This document shows, in pieces, positions 28,827 to 38,007 of a DNA stretch of 64,000 nt (within the stretch, counting starts at the first letter, position 1; each line of letters begins with the position of its first letter). The stretch comes from Luteipulveratus flavus (GTDB taxonomy: Bacteria; Actinomycetota; Actinomycetes; Actinomycetales; Dermatophilaceae). The stretch lies in the NCBI RefSeq assembly GCF_029439465.1, contig NZ_JAROAV010000052.1:56627-120626 (forward strand), in the 5' to 3' direction. The notes under the pieces were generated by a model, which had not been told where the DNA came from, searched no databases, and saw only the letters and a program-made list of their open reading frames with translations. The position numbers and the translations under genes were made by a program.

Positions 28827-30047
28827 GTGCACACGGCTGCGACCAACGAGGACATCGCCTACATCGTCGCGGGGGCGCTGCTTCCGCTGCTGGCGATCGT
28901 CACGGTGCTGTGGATGCGTCGGCGGCGCCGGGACGAGGTGTACGTCGGGATCACGCCCGGCCTGACCCCGGTCGAGGGCGCTCCGGCGAAGGTCAGGCGG
29001 GTCCGTGGCGGCAAGGAGTGGTCCGGTGCGACCCCGGTCCAGTTCCACCCCCCGAAGGGCGTCTCCCCCGCGATCGCCGGCGTCCTCGTGGACGGCTCGG
29101 CCGACCCGCGCGACCTCGGCTCGCTCGTGGTCGACCTGTCGGTGCGGGGCTGGTTCGACATCGCACGGGTGGACGACGACTGGGAGCTGCGTCGGCGCCC
29201 GCAGCCGCCGATGGACCAGCGAGTGACCCCGACGGAGCGCGCGATCCTGGCCGCGCTCTTCCGGGCCGGTCCCGTGCAGCGGATGTCCACGCTCAAGGGT
29301 GACCTCGGCATCTCGTTGCGGGAGGCGCAGATCGGCCTCTACCGCGAGGTCGTCGACCGTGGGTGGTACCGCAAGCACCCGCGCTCGCGGAACGCGCTGC
29401 TCGGCTGCCTCGGTCTCCTGGTCGTGGTTGCGGCGGGCTTCATCGCGCTCGGGCTCTACACCTACTCCCGCCGCCACGTGACGGAGTACTGGTGGGCGCT
29501 GCCCAGCGGGGTACTCCTCGCGGGCCTGGTCATGGCGCTCTGGGGCCGCGGTCGTACGCCGCGTACCGCCGACGGCACCGCGGTGCGGGTCCAGACGCTC
29601 GGGTTCCGGCAGTACCTCGCGACCGCCGAGGCACGTCAGATCCGGGTCGAGGAGGCGGCCGGGCTGTTCGCGCGCTACCTGCCGTACGCCATGGTGTTCG
29701 GTCTGGCCGACCAGTGGGCCAGGGTCATCTCCCAGGTCCTCAACCATCACCGGATGGTCGAGCTGATGGACGCGACCAGCGGTGCCCTGCTCGACCCGGG
29801 CGCCTGGATGCTGGTGGACGGCCTCGCCGACCTGGCCGGCTCCGCCTTCGACATCTCAGCGCTCGCCGACGGCGTCGGCGGCCTCGGTGACACCGTCGCG
29901 GGCAGCTTCGGCTTCCTGGACGGCGTGACCAACGGCGTCGACGGCCTGGTGTCCGGCGTCGGCGACTTCGTCGGCTCCGCCGGAGACCTCTTCGACGGAC
30001 TCGACGGCTGCGACGGGTGCGACGCGCTGGGCTGCCTCGACTTCTGA
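28827..30047 (+). CDS. DUF2207-like membrane protein, N-terminally short, Gly/Asp-rich tail
   Basis: 406-residue membrane protein with one helix at about 10-29 and two near 190-211 and 222-239. The middle (STLKGDLGISLREAQIGLYREVVDRGWY) and GFRQYLATAEARQIRVEEAAGLFARYLPYAMVFGLADQWA match the C-terminal half of DUF2207 proteins. The large extracytoplasmic N-terminal domain and signal peptide of normal members are missing. Residues 331-406 form a Gly/Asp/Ser-rich low-complexity tail ending with three cysteines (395, 398, 403). GGGAGG 8 nt before GTG 28827 fixes the start. Function unknown. Confidence 0.78.
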   Translation: MHTAATNEDIAYIVAGALLPLLAIVTVLWMRRRRRDEVYVGITPGLTPVEGAPAKVRRVRGGKEWSGATPVQFHPPKGVSPAIAGVLVDGSADPRDLGSLVVDLSVRGWFDIARVDDDWELRRRPQPPMDQRVTPTERAILAALFRAGPVQRMSTLKGDLGISLREAQIGLYREVVDRGWYRKHPRSRNALLGCLGLLVVVAAGFIALGLYTYSRRHVTEYWWALPSGVLLAGLVMALWGRGRTPRTADGTAVRVQTLGFRQYLATAEARQIRVEEAAGLFARYLPYAMVFGLADQWARVISQVLNHHRMVELMDATSGALLDPGAWMLVDGLADLAGSAFDISALADGVGGLGDTVAGSFGFLDGVTNGVDGLVSGVGDFVGSAGDLFDGLDGCDGCDALGCLDF

Positions 30048-30109
30048 GACGTCACGCCCGGCGCGGCGCGCATCCCCCGTTCGGGTGACAACGGGTCTAC
30101 GGTCCGAAA

Positions 30110-31618
30110 ATGAGCGGCATTCGCGACCTCGTGCGCACCAAGGACGTCGACACCGTCATTCAGCAGAACGAGGACGGCAGCGACGGCGGGCACCACGCCC
30201 GCCTCAGCAAGCGGCTGACCGCCTGGGACCTGATGGGTTTCGGGATCGGCATCGTCATCGGCACCGGGATCTTCACGCTGACCGGCGTCGAGGCCAAGAA
30301 CCACGCGGGTCCGGCCGTGGTGATCTCCTTCGCCATCGCGGGCTTCGTCAGCCTGCTCGCGGCCCTGTGCTACGCCGAGCTCGCCGCAGCGGTGCCCACC
30401 GCCGGCAGCTCGTACACGTACGCGTACACCACCATCGGCGAGGTCTTTGCCTGGATCATCGCCTGGGACCTCATCCTGGAGTTCGCCCTCGGAGCCGCGG
30501 TGGTCTCGCGCGGCTGGTCCGGCTACCTGCAGGACGCCTTCGACCTCCCGACGTCGGTCTTCGGCGAGACCTCCTCGATCAACCTCGGGGCCGTGGCGAT
30601 CGCCCTCGTGCTCGGCATCGTCGCCGCCGTCGGCATCCGCGAGTCGAAGCTGGTCACCAACGCGCTGGTCGTCATCAAGGTCTCGATCTGCGTCTTCGTC
30701 ATCGTTGCCGGCGTCTTCTTCGTGAAGGCGGCCAACTACAAGCCGTTCGTCCCGCCGTCGCAGACCCCGGAGGAGAAGACGTCCGGCCTCACCCAGCCGT
30801 TGTGGCAGTACGTCAGCGGGGTCGACCCGGCGGCATACGGATTCGCCGGCGTGCTCGTCGCCGCCGCCGTCGTGTTCTTCGCCTACAGCGGGTTCGAGGC
30901 GGTCGCCAACCTCGGCGAGGAGACCAAGGACCCCGCCAAGGACATGCCGCGCGGCCTCATCGGCACCCTCGCCATCTGCACGGTGCTCTATCTGCTCGTG
31001 TGCCTGGTCATCACGGGCATGGTGAAGTACACGGACCTGTCCGAGGGCGCGCCGATCTCCAACGCCTTCGACCGGGTCGGCATGAGCTGGGCCGGCGTGC
31101 TCATCGGCATCGCGGCGGTCGCCGGGCTGAGCTCGGTGATCCTGGTCGACATCGTGGCCATGGGCCGGATCGGGTTCGCGCTGTGCCGCGACGGTCTGCT
31201 GCCGCCCTCCGTCGGCAAGGTCCACGAGAGGTTCCACACGCCGCTGCGGATCACGCTCGCCACGACGGCCGTCGTCTGTCTGCTCGCGGCGTTCGTGAAG
31301 CTCAAGACGCTGGCGGAGATGGTGTCGATCGGCACCCTGTTCGCGTTCGTCGTCGTGTCCATCGCGGTGGCCGTGCTGCGTCGCACCAAGCCGCGGATGG
31401 AGCGCCCCTTCCGCACCCCGCAGGTGCCGCTGCTGCCGATCGTGTCGGCCCTGTGCTGCGTGGGACTGATGGCGAGCCTGGCCGTGGAGACCTGGCTGCG
31501 GTTCCTCGCCTGGCTGGTGGTCGGGCTGGTCGTCTACGGCTTCTACGGGCGCAAGCACTCCCGCCTCGCCACCGGTGAGCGTCCGGTGCCGGGCGTCGAG
31601 GACGCGCAGGTGCGCTGA
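30110..31618 (+). CDS. APC-family amino-acid permease (cationic amino acid transporter type)
   Basis: 502-residue transporter with about twelve to thirteen hydrophobic segments. The unwound first helix GIGIVIGTGIFTLTG (residues 44-58) is the APC substrate site; further marks are YAELAAAVPTAGSSYTYAY, FFAYSGFEAVANLGEETKDPAKDMPRG in the fifth to sixth region, and PFRTPQVPLLP near the end. The E-E-T-K/N-P pattern is common in CAT-type transporters for Arg/Lys. Substrate is inferred only at class level. It stands 62 bp downstream of the DUF2207 gene and ends 5 bp from a convergent stop. Confidence 0.86.
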   Translation: MSGIRDLVRTKDVDTVIQQNEDGSDGGHHARLSKRLTAWDLMGFGIGIVIGTGIFTLTGVEAKNHAGPAVVISFAIAGFVSLLAALCYAELAAAVPTAGSSYTYAYTTIGEVFAWIIAWDLILEFALGAAVVSRGWSGYLQDAFDLPTSVFGETSSINLGAVAIALVLGIVAAVGIRESKLVTNALVVIKVSICVFVIVAGVFFVKAANYKPFVPPSQTPEEKTSGLTQPLWQYVSGVDPAAYGFAGVLVAAAVVFFAYSGFEAVANLGEETKDPAKDMPRGLIGTLAICTVLYLLVCLVITGMVKYTDLSEGAPISNAFDRVGMSWAGVLIGIAAVAGLSSVILVDIVAMGRIGFALCRDGLLPPSVGKVHERFHTPLRITLATTAVVCLLAAFVKLKTLAEMVSIGTLFAFVVVSIAVAVLRRTKPRMERPFRTPQVPLLPIVSALCCVGLMASLAVETWLRFLAWLVVGLVVYGFYGRKHSRLATGERPVPGVEDAQVR

Positions 31619-31623
31619 GCGTC

Positions 31624-32598
31624 TCAGCCGGCCCGGAGCGCGGCGACCGTCTCATCCAGTCCCTCCTGCAGTGGCCGGCACCGCCAGCCCAGCTCGCGCT
31701 CGGCGCGCTCGCGGGTGCCGAGGTAGCTCGCGAGAGAGACCCGCAGCGCCTCCGGGTGGTACGTCTGGGGCAGCGGCACCACGGCCGACACCGGCCTCAT
31801 GAGTCGGGCCGACGCCTGCACGAGGGGGTCGGGGACGAGCAGGGGGCCTTTCGTGCCCGCGATCTGCGCGGTCCGCGTGAGCAGCTCGGCGAGCGTGGCG
31901 GGCTCGCCGGCGAGCATGTACGAGCGTCCCGGCTCGCCCTGCTCCAGAGCGAGGATGTGACCGCGGGCCACGTCCGCGACGTGCGCCCACACCAGCCGGC
32001 CCCCGCGGCGGGGCACCTGGGGCCGCCGCCCGGCGACGACCTGGGCGATGAGCTCGCCGACCTGCGAGGTGTCCCCTGGCCCGTAGATCCCGCCCGGCAT
32101 GACCGTGACGACCGGGAGCCCGCCGGCAGCGTACGCGTCGGCGATGGCGTGGGCGCGCGCCTTCGTCTCGTCGTACGTGGAGATGTGTCTGCCGGTGAAC
32201 GAGTCGTCCTCGGTCAGGACGACGCCGCGGGTGTCGGAGTTCACCGCCAGGGTGCTGGTGTACACGATGCGGCGTACGCCGGCTCGGCGAGCGGCGTCGA
32301 GCGCGTTGCGGGTGCCGTCGACGTTGACCGTCCAGCCCGGACGGGGATCACGCTCGCCGACGCGGTACCAGCCGGCGACGTGGAAGAACCCGTCGAGCGG
32401 TTCGTCGGCGGTCAGCAGGGCGTCGAGGGCGGCGACGTCGTCGAGGTCCCCGGTGACGACCTCGCATCCCCGTGACTCCAGGCCCGCGGCCTTGGCGGGT
32501 GTCCGGGCGAGTACCCGGACCTCGTGACCGGCGGCACGCAGCTGACGGGCCAGCTCGCCGCCGACGAACCCGGTCGCTCCGGTGAGGGCGCATCGCAT
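31624..32598 (-). CDS. NAD-dependent epimerase/dehydratase (extended SDR)
   Basis: 324-residue oxidoreductase. TGATGFVG at residues 6-13 is the nucleotide-binding loop, GDLDD gives the adenine-binding acidic turn, and Tyr142 with Lys146 (YDETK) form the catalytic pair, preceded by STLAVNSD with a catalytic Ser. The form resembles dihydroflavonol-4-reductase/cinnamoyl reductase-like proteins and nucleoside-sugar epimerases; substrate unknown. Full length and single domain. It is a singleton convergent to the permease and 31 bp downstream of the DUF1697 gene. Confidence 0.84.
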   Translation of the reverse strand: MRCALTGATGFVGGELARQLRAAGHEVRVLARTPAKAAGLESRGCEVVTGDLDDVAALDALLTADEPLDGFFHVAGWYRVGERDPRPGWTVNVDGTRNALDAARRAGVRRIVYTSTLAVNSDTRGVVLTEDDSFTGRHISTYDETKARAHAIADAYAAGGLPVVTVMPGGIYGPGDTSQVGELIAQVVAGRRPQVPRRGGRLVWAHVADVARGHILALEQGEPGRSYMLAGEPATLAELLTRTAQIAGTKGPLLVPDPLVQASARLMRPVSAVVPLPQTYHPEALRVSLASYLGTRERAERELGWRCRPLQEGLDETVAALRAG

Positions 32599-32629
32599 GA
32601 GTCATTGTCGCGTGCGCCCGCCCTCCCGG

Positions 32630-33163
32630 CTACGCCTTCGCGCACTTGTCGACCAGTCGCCGCACGGTGGTGAGGTTCCGAAACGTCGTCGACGCGTCGA
32701 CGGCCCGGTCGAAGGTGGCCGGCTTGATCTGCGTCCCGCTGATGCCGCCACGGGTCAGCCAGTAGACCGCCCGGCCGTGGCAGCGCAGCGTGTCGTAGTC
32801 GTTGGACAGCGCCTCGACGCCCTTCCTGCACGCAGCCGTCGGCTCGGACTCCAGGAAGCCGACCTGGACCTTGTGTCCGTCCTCGATCGGCGCGAACGGG
32901 TCGGCGTCGATGATGTCGGCGAGCTGGGCGGGGGTCCGGACGAACGTCGCGACCGCGTACCCGAGCTCCTTCTCGAACGCCTTCGTGAGAGTCGACTCCA
33001 CCGTCGCAGCTCGCTGCCGGGACGTGAGCACGACGTTGCCGCTGGCGATGAACGTCTCGACGTCGTCGTACCCCTGGTCGGCGACGAGCGCGCGCAGCTG
33101 CGGCATCTTCACGGTGTGTCCGCCGACGTTGATCCCGCGCAGGAAGGCGACGTACCGAGGCAT
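32630..33163 (-). CDS. DUF1697 family protein
   Basis: 177-residue protein of the DUF1697 family. The N-terminal block YVAFLRGINVGGHTVKMPQLRALV and FIASGNVVLTS is diagnostic, with an RTPAQLADIIDADPF middle and a conserved YWLTRGGISGT end. Members are small cytosolic proteins of unknown function. One Cys (134) lies before VEAL. It is upstream of the SDR gene on the same strand, separated by 31 bp, so cotranscription is likely. Confidence 0.88.
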   Translation of the reverse strand: MPRYVAFLRGINVGGHTVKMPQLRALVADQGYDDVETFIASGNVVLTSRQRAATVESTLTKAFEKELGYAVATFVRTPAQLADIIDADPFAPIEDGHKVQVGFLESEPTAACRKGVEALSNDYDTLRCHGRAVYWLTRGGISGTQIKPATFDRAVDASTTFRNLTTVRRLVDKCAKA

Positions 33164-33186
33164 GGCCGCACTGTACGGGCGCCGGC

Positions 33187-33223
33187 CGACATCGCGGCAG
33201 CCCTACCGGGTCCCGCGATGTCG
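33187..33223 (-). terminator. terminator after the two-repeat secreted protein gene
   Basis: CGACATCGCGG and its exact complement (11 bp) enclose a 15-nt loop, 14 bp beyond the stop of the secreted protein gene on the minus strand and before the DUF1697 start. No U-tract. Confidence 0.6.
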
Positions 33224-33236
33224 ACCGGTGCGACGC

Positions 33237-33935
33237 CTACCGCCCGATGTAGACCTGGTCCACGTCGTGCGCCCAGGTGCCGGTGATGCCCGGGTTCGCG
33301 ACGCCGAGCGTGAGCTTCGCGCTCGTCGTCCCGTACCGGTACGTCGTGTAGCTGTGCCCGGCGGCGCCCTCGCCCGAGATCGCGTGCCAGTAGCTGCCGC
33401 CCGGGTTGCGGTAGGCGAACAGCGTGTTGGTCACCGTCGCCGTGGCGAAGTACCCGGTCGCGACCCGGTCGCCGCGCCCCCAGGAGCGGATCGCGGCGTC
33501 CGCCCGTGAGGCGTGCTCGTTCGCGGTGTTGGACATGGAGTAGTAGCGGGCGGCGTGCCACCCACCGCCTGACCGCGGCAGGACGTTGGTGACCGAGACG
33601 GTGATCGTCCCGCCGCGGGCCGCGTCGTGGTACGTCGCGTAGACGGTGCCCGCAGCACCCTCGTCCTTCGTCCGGACCCAGTGGCTGCCGCCGGTGTCGG
33701 ACAGGCTCCACAGCGCATTGCGCAGCGTGGTGTCGGCGTAGCAGGCGGTCTGCTGGGTGTTGCCGGCCCCCCAGGCCCGGATCAGGCGGTCGAGGTAGGT
33801 GACCGAGCTCAGTGTGCTCACCGGACTCAGCCCGGCACAGCTCGGTTCGGAAGCCTGCGCGGGCTGCGCCAGGCCGACTCCCCCGATCAGCGCGGCACCG
33901 GCAGCGGCAACGACAGTCGTGACAGCACGAGACAT
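33237..33935 (-). CDS. secreted protein with two internal repeats, function unknown
   Basis: 232-residue exported protein. Residues 1-28 are a signal peptide with cleavage near AQA. The mature part contains two homologous blocks at about 47-117 and 144-214 sharing A-I-R-x-W-G-x-G-N/D, N-x-L, G-G-S-x-W, E-G-A-A-G-x-x-Y-x-T-Y and V-x-N. Two cysteines (33 and 65) lie only in the first half. I do not recognise the family. The blocks are beta-rich and could be binding modules. GAAGGAG precedes ATG 33935, which is chosen over 34043 because the signal peptide begins there. Confidence 0.72.
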   Translation of the reverse strand: MSRAVTTVVAAAGAALIGGVGLAQPAQASEPSCAGLSPVSTLSSVTYLDRLIRAWGAGNTQQTACYADTTLRNALWSLSDTGGSHWVRTKDEGAAGTVYATYHDAARGGTITVSVTNVLPRSGGGWHAARYYSMSNTANEHASRADAAIRSWGRGDRVATGYFATATVTNTLFAYRNPGGSYWHAISGEGAAGHSYTTYRYGTTSAKLTLGVANPGITGTWAHDVDQVYIGR

Positions 33936-34125
33936 GGTTTCGCTCCTTCGTGCCGCCGGCAGTCCGGAGCCGGTGATCGTCCGGCCCGGCTCGCCCCGCA
34001 CTCCCCCTGCTGGTCCAGCGCTCGACAGGCTCGCCGGCGACATGGGTCAAGGAGCGGCGAGCGTGGCGCCGGATACATCGAGTGTCGATGAACGATGAGG
34101 CACCGGCTCGTCCCGGGACGACGCC

Positions 34126-34401
34126 TCAGGTGGGCGGCCGGGAGGGAGGTGGTCCGGCGACCCGCAGGGCGAGCAGGTATCCGACGCAGCAGGCGAGCAG
34201 CAGCAGGCCGGTCACGGCCACTGCGACAGCGGCCAGCTGCTGGTCGGTCACGAAACGAGGCAGGTCGTCGCCGTCCGACGGCGAGTACGCGAACCAGCCG
34301 AAGGACGTCGTCCGCTCACGCACCGCCATCACGACGCCGGCGACGAGCGCGAGGACGCCCGTGAGGACCACTGTCCCGAACCGCCACCCCGGTCTCCCCA
34401 T
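34126..34401 (-). CDS. small two-helix membrane protein, unknown
   Basis: 91-residue protein with two hydrophobic helices at about 9-27 and 56-82 separated by a short polar loop (RERTTSFGWFAYSPSDGDDLP) and ending in a Pro-rich tail. It resembles many uncharacterised actinobacterial small membrane proteins. No ribosome-binding site decides the start. It lies alone between the secreted repeat protein and the divergent nucleoside phosphorylase. Coding status is moderate, based on clear amphipathic layout and lack of any better frame. Confidence 0.55.
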   Translation of the reverse strand: MGRPGWRFGTVVLTGVLALVAGVVMAVRERTTSFGWFAYSPSDGDDLPRFVTDQQLAAVAVAVTGLLLLACCVGYLLALRVAGPPPSRPPT

Positions 34402-34456
34402 GCGCGGATGCTACGCGGGAATGCGATCCGCAGTGGGCGACTGGTTGACTCCCTCC

Positions 34457-35239
34457 GTGGCAGCAGACGAGCGGCAGATCATCCCCTTGCTGGAGTACGA
34501 CGCGAGTCCGCAGGCGTTCATCGAGCCGGTCGACGTCCGGCAGCCGGTCGACGTGCCACGAGCGTGCGTCCTGTCGTGGTTCCACGACGGCATCGAGCGG
34601 CTGGTAGGACGGCTGGACGGGCGCCAGGTCGTGGAGAACCGCTGGGAGGACGGCCCGCACCCGCTCTTCGAGGTCGACATGGAAGGGCGACGCGTGGGCC
34701 TCGTGCCGATGCCCGTCTCCGGGGCGGCGGCAGGGAGCCTGGTGGAGGAGCTGATCGCCCTCGGCTGCCGCTCCTTCGCCGCGTGCGGCGGCGCCGGGTC
34801 CCTGCGCCCCGACGTCACCCTGGGTCATCTGGTCGTCGTGACGTCCGCGCTGCGCGACGAAGGCCTCTCGCACCACTACCTGCCACCGGGGCGCGTGGTG
34901 GACGCCGACCCCGCCGCGGTCGCGACCCTCGAGGCGACGCTGACCGAGCACGGGGTGCCGTACGTCGCCGGACGGACGTGGACCACGGATGCCTTCTTCC
35001 GCGAGACCCCCGCCAAGATCGCCGCCCGCCGCGACGAGGACTGCGTGACCGTGGACATGGAGGCGGCCTCCATCGCGGCGGTCGCGCGCTTCCGCGACGT
35101 GCGGCTCGCGCAGCTGCTCTACGGCGGAGACGACCTGAGCGGGGCCGCCTGGGACCACCGCAGCTGGCGCACCCAGCACGAGGTGCGCGACAACATGCTG
35201 GCCCTCGCGATGAATGCGGCCCTACGGATGGAGGCCTGA
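34457..35239 (+). CDS. nucleoside phosphorylase family protein (PNP/UDP type)
   Basis: 260-residue enzyme of the purine/uridine phosphorylase family. VGLVPMPVSGAAAGSLVEELIALGC, then ACGGAGSLRPD (GGAGS 111-115) and LGHLVVVTSALRDEGLSHHYLP are the phosphate and ribose-binding regions; TVDMEAASIAAVA around 198-210 has the Met-Glu pair (Glu202) that binds ribose hydroxyls. A long acidic N-terminal part precedes the fold. Base specificity cannot be told. The start is uncertain: GTG 34457 or ATG 34421, neither with a strong ribosome-binding site; longer extensions would run antisense through the small membrane protein. Confidence 0.8.
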   Translation: MAADERQIIPLLEYDASPQAFIEPVDVRQPVDVPRACVLSWFHDGIERLVGRLDGRQVVENRWEDGPHPLFEVDMEGRRVGLVPMPVSGAAAGSLVEELIALGCRSFAACGGAGSLRPDVTLGHLVVVTSALRDEGLSHHYLPPGRVVDADPAAVATLEATLTEHGVPYVAGRTWTTDAFFRETPAKIAARRDEDCVTVDMEAASIAAVARFRDVRLAQLLYGGDDLSGAAWDHRSWRTQHEVRDNMLALAMNAALRMEA

Positions 35240-35276
35240 CCTCGTCGCGCAAGGGCAGCGAGCGAGGCCGGGCACG

Positions 35277-35313
35277 AAAACGGGTCTGACCCGTTGAGAA
35301 CAGGTCAGACCCG
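35277..35313 (-). terminator. intrinsic terminator of tRNA-Pro
   Basis: An 11-bp perfect stem (CGGGTCTGACC and complement) with an 11-nt loop is followed on the minus strand by TTTT, only 3 nt past the encoded CCA end of the tRNA. It is the only classical hairpin-plus-U-run seen in the window. Confidence 0.88.
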
Positions 35314-35316
35314 ATG

Positions 35317-35393
<77 letters not shown>

Positions 35394-35514
35394 ATGCTCA
35401 CCAGGCCCTGACGGGTTGGTGAGCGACCTGAACCTTAGCGCAGCGACTCGCCCGGGTCCCAATCGGCTCCGCGAGCACGTAGCGGTTCGAGCAGACACTC
35501 GTACGCTCGCGTAC

Positions 35515-36450
35515 ATGGACCAGCTCACCGAGCCGGCCGCGGGTCTCGTCTGGCACTACACCGACGGCCCCGGCCTGCTGGCCATCGTGCAGTCCCACAC
35601 GCTGTGGTGCACCGCCTCGCCGTTCCTCAACGACGCCGGCGAGGTGACCCTCGGGGCCAGGACGCTGCACCAGGAGCTGGAGCGGCGCATCCGTACGGAC
35701 AGCCGGTACGAGGCGCTGCTGCCGCTTCTCGACGACACGCAGTGGACCCGTCCGGACGATCCCGGCGAGGGGCCGTCGCCGGCGACGTGCTTCATCCTCA
35801 GCGCCGCACAGGAGGGCGACCTGCTGGTGATGTGGCGGCTCTACGGGGGCGGTGGCGAGTCGTACGCGGTCGGGCTCGATCCGCAGGCGCCGCTCAGTGT
35901 GCTCGGCGGCTCGCAGGCAGACCCGCACGACATCAGGGTGCAGCACCGACCCTGGCGACCGGTGCGCTACGGCGAGGACGATCAACGGGCGCTCGTCGAC
36001 GCGGTCTTCGACGAGCTGCCCGAGGAGATGAGCGATGCCGCGGACGGAGGGGTCATCAGGCCTCGCGACGCCGGGGCGATGGACGCGCTCGGCCAGCTGC
36101 GCGACGACCTGGAGGCGGCGCTGATGCTGATCAAGCACCCCGGCTTCGTGGACGAGCGGGAGACGCGGTACTGCGTCGGCATCCACCACTGGCTCGACGA
36201 GGCGGCGCTGCCGCCCGGCGTGGTCCGCCACCGGGCGACCGCGTACGGCATGGCGCCGTACCTGGTCCTCACCGGTGCTGGCGAACAGGGCACGCCGATC
36301 GTCTCCACGACCGCGCCGCTGCCGATCCGCGCCCTGGCGATCTCACCGTCGCCGAACGGGCGGGCCGCCACCGACTCGGCGCGCGAGCTGCTCGCCTCGT
36401 ACGGTTACGACGTGCCCGTCGTCCGGTCGCACATCCCCTACCGCGAGTGA
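35515..36450 (+). CDS. DUF2971 domain protein
   Basis: 311-residue protein of the DUF2971 family. The N-terminal WHYTDGPGLLAIVQSHTLWCTASPFLNDAGEV shows the family pattern (aromatic-His-Tyr-Thr, then an F-x-N-D-x-x-E stretch), followed by CFILSAAQEGDLLVMWRLYGG, SYAVGLDP, and ETRYCVGIH. Function is unknown; the H-Y-T start is reminiscent of ADP-ribosyltransferase folds, but I cannot support activity. ATG 35515 is chosen because the fold starts there. Its stop is 4 bp from the convergent der stop, and upstream lies the divergent tRNA-Pro gene. Confidence 0.75.
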   Translation: MDQLTEPAAGLVWHYTDGPGLLAIVQSHTLWCTASPFLNDAGEVTLGARTLHQELERRIRTDSRYEALLPLLDDTQWTRPDDPGEGPSPATCFILSAAQEGDLLVMWRLYGGGGESYAVGLDPQAPLSVLGGSQADPHDIRVQHRPWRPVRYGEDDQRALVDAVFDELPEEMSDAADGGVIRPRDAGAMDALGQLRDDLEAALMLIKHPGFVDERETRYCVGIHHWLDEAALPPGVVRHRATAYGMAPYLVLTGAGEQGTPIVSTTAPLPIRALAISPSPNGRAATDSARELLASYGYDVPVVRSHIPYRE

Positions 36451-36454
36451 CGCA

Positions 36455-37945
36455 TCAGGAGCGGCGGCGCTTCTCGCGGACGCGCACGGCGATCTCGATC
36501 GGACTGCCCTCGAAGCCGAACTCCTCACGCAGCCTGCGCTCCAGGAACCGCCGGTAGCTCGCCTCGATGAACCCGGAGGCGAACAGCACGAACCGCGGCG
36601 GACGCGTGGAGGCCTGGGTGGCGAACAGGATGCGCGGCTGCTTGCCACCGCGGACCGGGTGCGGGTGCGCGGCGACGATCTCGCCGAGCAGCGCGTTGAG
36701 CCGGCCGGTCGGGATGCGCTGGTCCCAGGAGTCCAGGGACGTCTCCAGCGCGGGAACCAGCTTCTCCAGGTGGCGACCGGTGCGCGCCGAGACGTTGACC
36801 CGCGGCGCCCACGGCACCTGGACGAGCTCCTTCTCGATCTCACGCTCCAGGTAGTAGCGCCGCTCCTCGTCCAGCAGGTCCCACTTGTTGAACGCCAGCA
36901 CCAGCGCCCGACCGGAGTCGATCACCTGCTGCACGACCCGGATGTCCTGCTCGGCGATCTTGTCCTCAGCGTCGATCAGCACGACCGCCACCTCGGCCTT
37001 CTCCAGCGCCGTCTGCGTGCGCAGCGAGGCGTAGAAGTCGGCGCCCCGGGTCAGGTGGACGCGGCGCCGGATGCCGGCGGTGTCGACGAAGCGCCAGGTC
37101 TGGCCGCCGAGCTCGATCATCTCGTCGACCGGGTCACGGGTCGTGCCCGCCACGTGGTCGACGACGACCCGCTCGGAGCCGGCAAGCTTGTTCAGCAGGG
37201 AGGACTTCCCGACGTTCGGACGACCGAGCAGCGCGACGCGGCGGGGGCCGCCCGGGGCGTACGCGCCGGCGACGGCCGACCGCTCCGGCAGGACCTCCAG
37301 CACAGCGTCCAGAGCGTCGCCACTCCCCCGGCCGTGCAGCGCCGACACGGGGTACGGCTGGCCGAGACCGAACGACCACAGCATCGCCGCGTCGGCCTCG
37401 GTGCGCTGGTCGTCGACCTTGTTGGCGACCAGGACGACCGGCTTGCCGGACCGGCGCAACAGCTTGACGACAGCCTCGTCGGTGTCGGTCGCTCCGACGG
37501 TCGCGTCCACCACGAACATCACGGCGTCCGCGAGCTCGACGGCGATCTCCGCCTGCTCGGCCACCCGCAGGTGGATGCCGGTCGCGTCGACCTCCCAGCC
37601 GCCGGTGTCGACCAGCGTGAAGCGGCGGCCGGACCACTCGGCGTCGTACGCGACCCGGTCGCGGGTCACGCCGGGGACGTCCTCGACCACGGCCTCACGG
37701 CGACCGATGATGCGGTTGACCAGGGTCGACTTGCCGACGTTCGGACGACCGATGACGGCGACGACCGGACGCGCGTCGCCGGCGGCGTCGTCGCCCTCAC
37801 CGGGACCCTCGGCCTCCAGCAGCGCACGGTCCTCGTCGCTGAGGTCGAAGTCCTCCAGGCCGACGCGCAGAGCCTGCTCGACCGAGGCGTCGTGCTCTGC
37901 GGTGTCCTCGGGGGTCACGGCATCGCGGGAGGGCTGGTCAGACAC
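36455..37945 (-). CDS. der: ribosome-assembly GTPase Der (EngA)
   Basis: 496-residue double-GTPase needed for 50S maturation. The first G domain has GRPNVGKST at about 66-74, [16 protein letters not shown] and NKVDD; the second has [23 protein letters not shown] and NKWD; a KH-like domain ends the protein ([30 protein letters not shown]) with a basic tail. An acidic N-terminal extension of about 58 residues is actinobacterial. GTG 37945 is used because the frame upstream enters a hairpin at 37966-37991. Confidence 0.96.
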   Translation of the reverse strand: MSDQPSRDAVTPEDTAEHDASVEQALRVGLEDFDLSDEDRALLEAEGPGEGDDAAGDARPVVAVIGRPNVGKSTLVNRIIGRREAVVEDVPGVTRDRVAYDAEWSGRRFTLVDTGGWEVDATGIHLRVAEQAEIAVELADAVMFVVDATVGATDTDEAVVKLLRRSGKPVVLVANKVDDQRTEADAAMLWSFGLGQPYPVSALHGRGSGDALDAVLEVLPERSAVAGAYAPGGPRRVALLGRPNVGKSSLLNKLAGSERVVVDHVAGTTRDPVDEMIELGGQTWRFVDTAGIRRRVHLTRGADFYASLRTQTALEKAEVAVVLIDAEDKIAEQDIRVVQQVIDSGRALVLAFNKWDLLDEERRYYLEREIEKELVQVPWAPRVNVSARTGRHLEKLVPALETSLDSWDQRIPTGRLNALLGEIVAAHPHPVRGGKQPRILFATQASTRPPRFVLFASGFIEASYRRFLERRLREEFGFEGSPIEIAVRVREKRRRS

Positions 37946-37965
37946 GGGATCGTCCTTGCGTAGAG

Positions 37966-37991
37966 GGTGGTCTGCCGTCGGGCAGACCACC
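37966..37991 (-). terminator. hairpin between plsC and der
   Basis: A perfect 11-bp stem (GGTGGTCTGCC/GGCAGACCACC) with a 4-nt loop lies just after the plsC stop and 20 bp before the der start on the minus strand. It may end the upstream operon or modulate der; no U-tract. Confidence 0.6.
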
Positions 37992-38007
37992 ATTGTCGCG
38001 TACCGCG

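Noticed and set aside
34082..34456. Long N-terminal extension of the nucleoside phosphorylase
   Set aside because: The added sequence is unlike protein and lies antisense to a small membrane protein with two clear helices; the fold begins after 34457.
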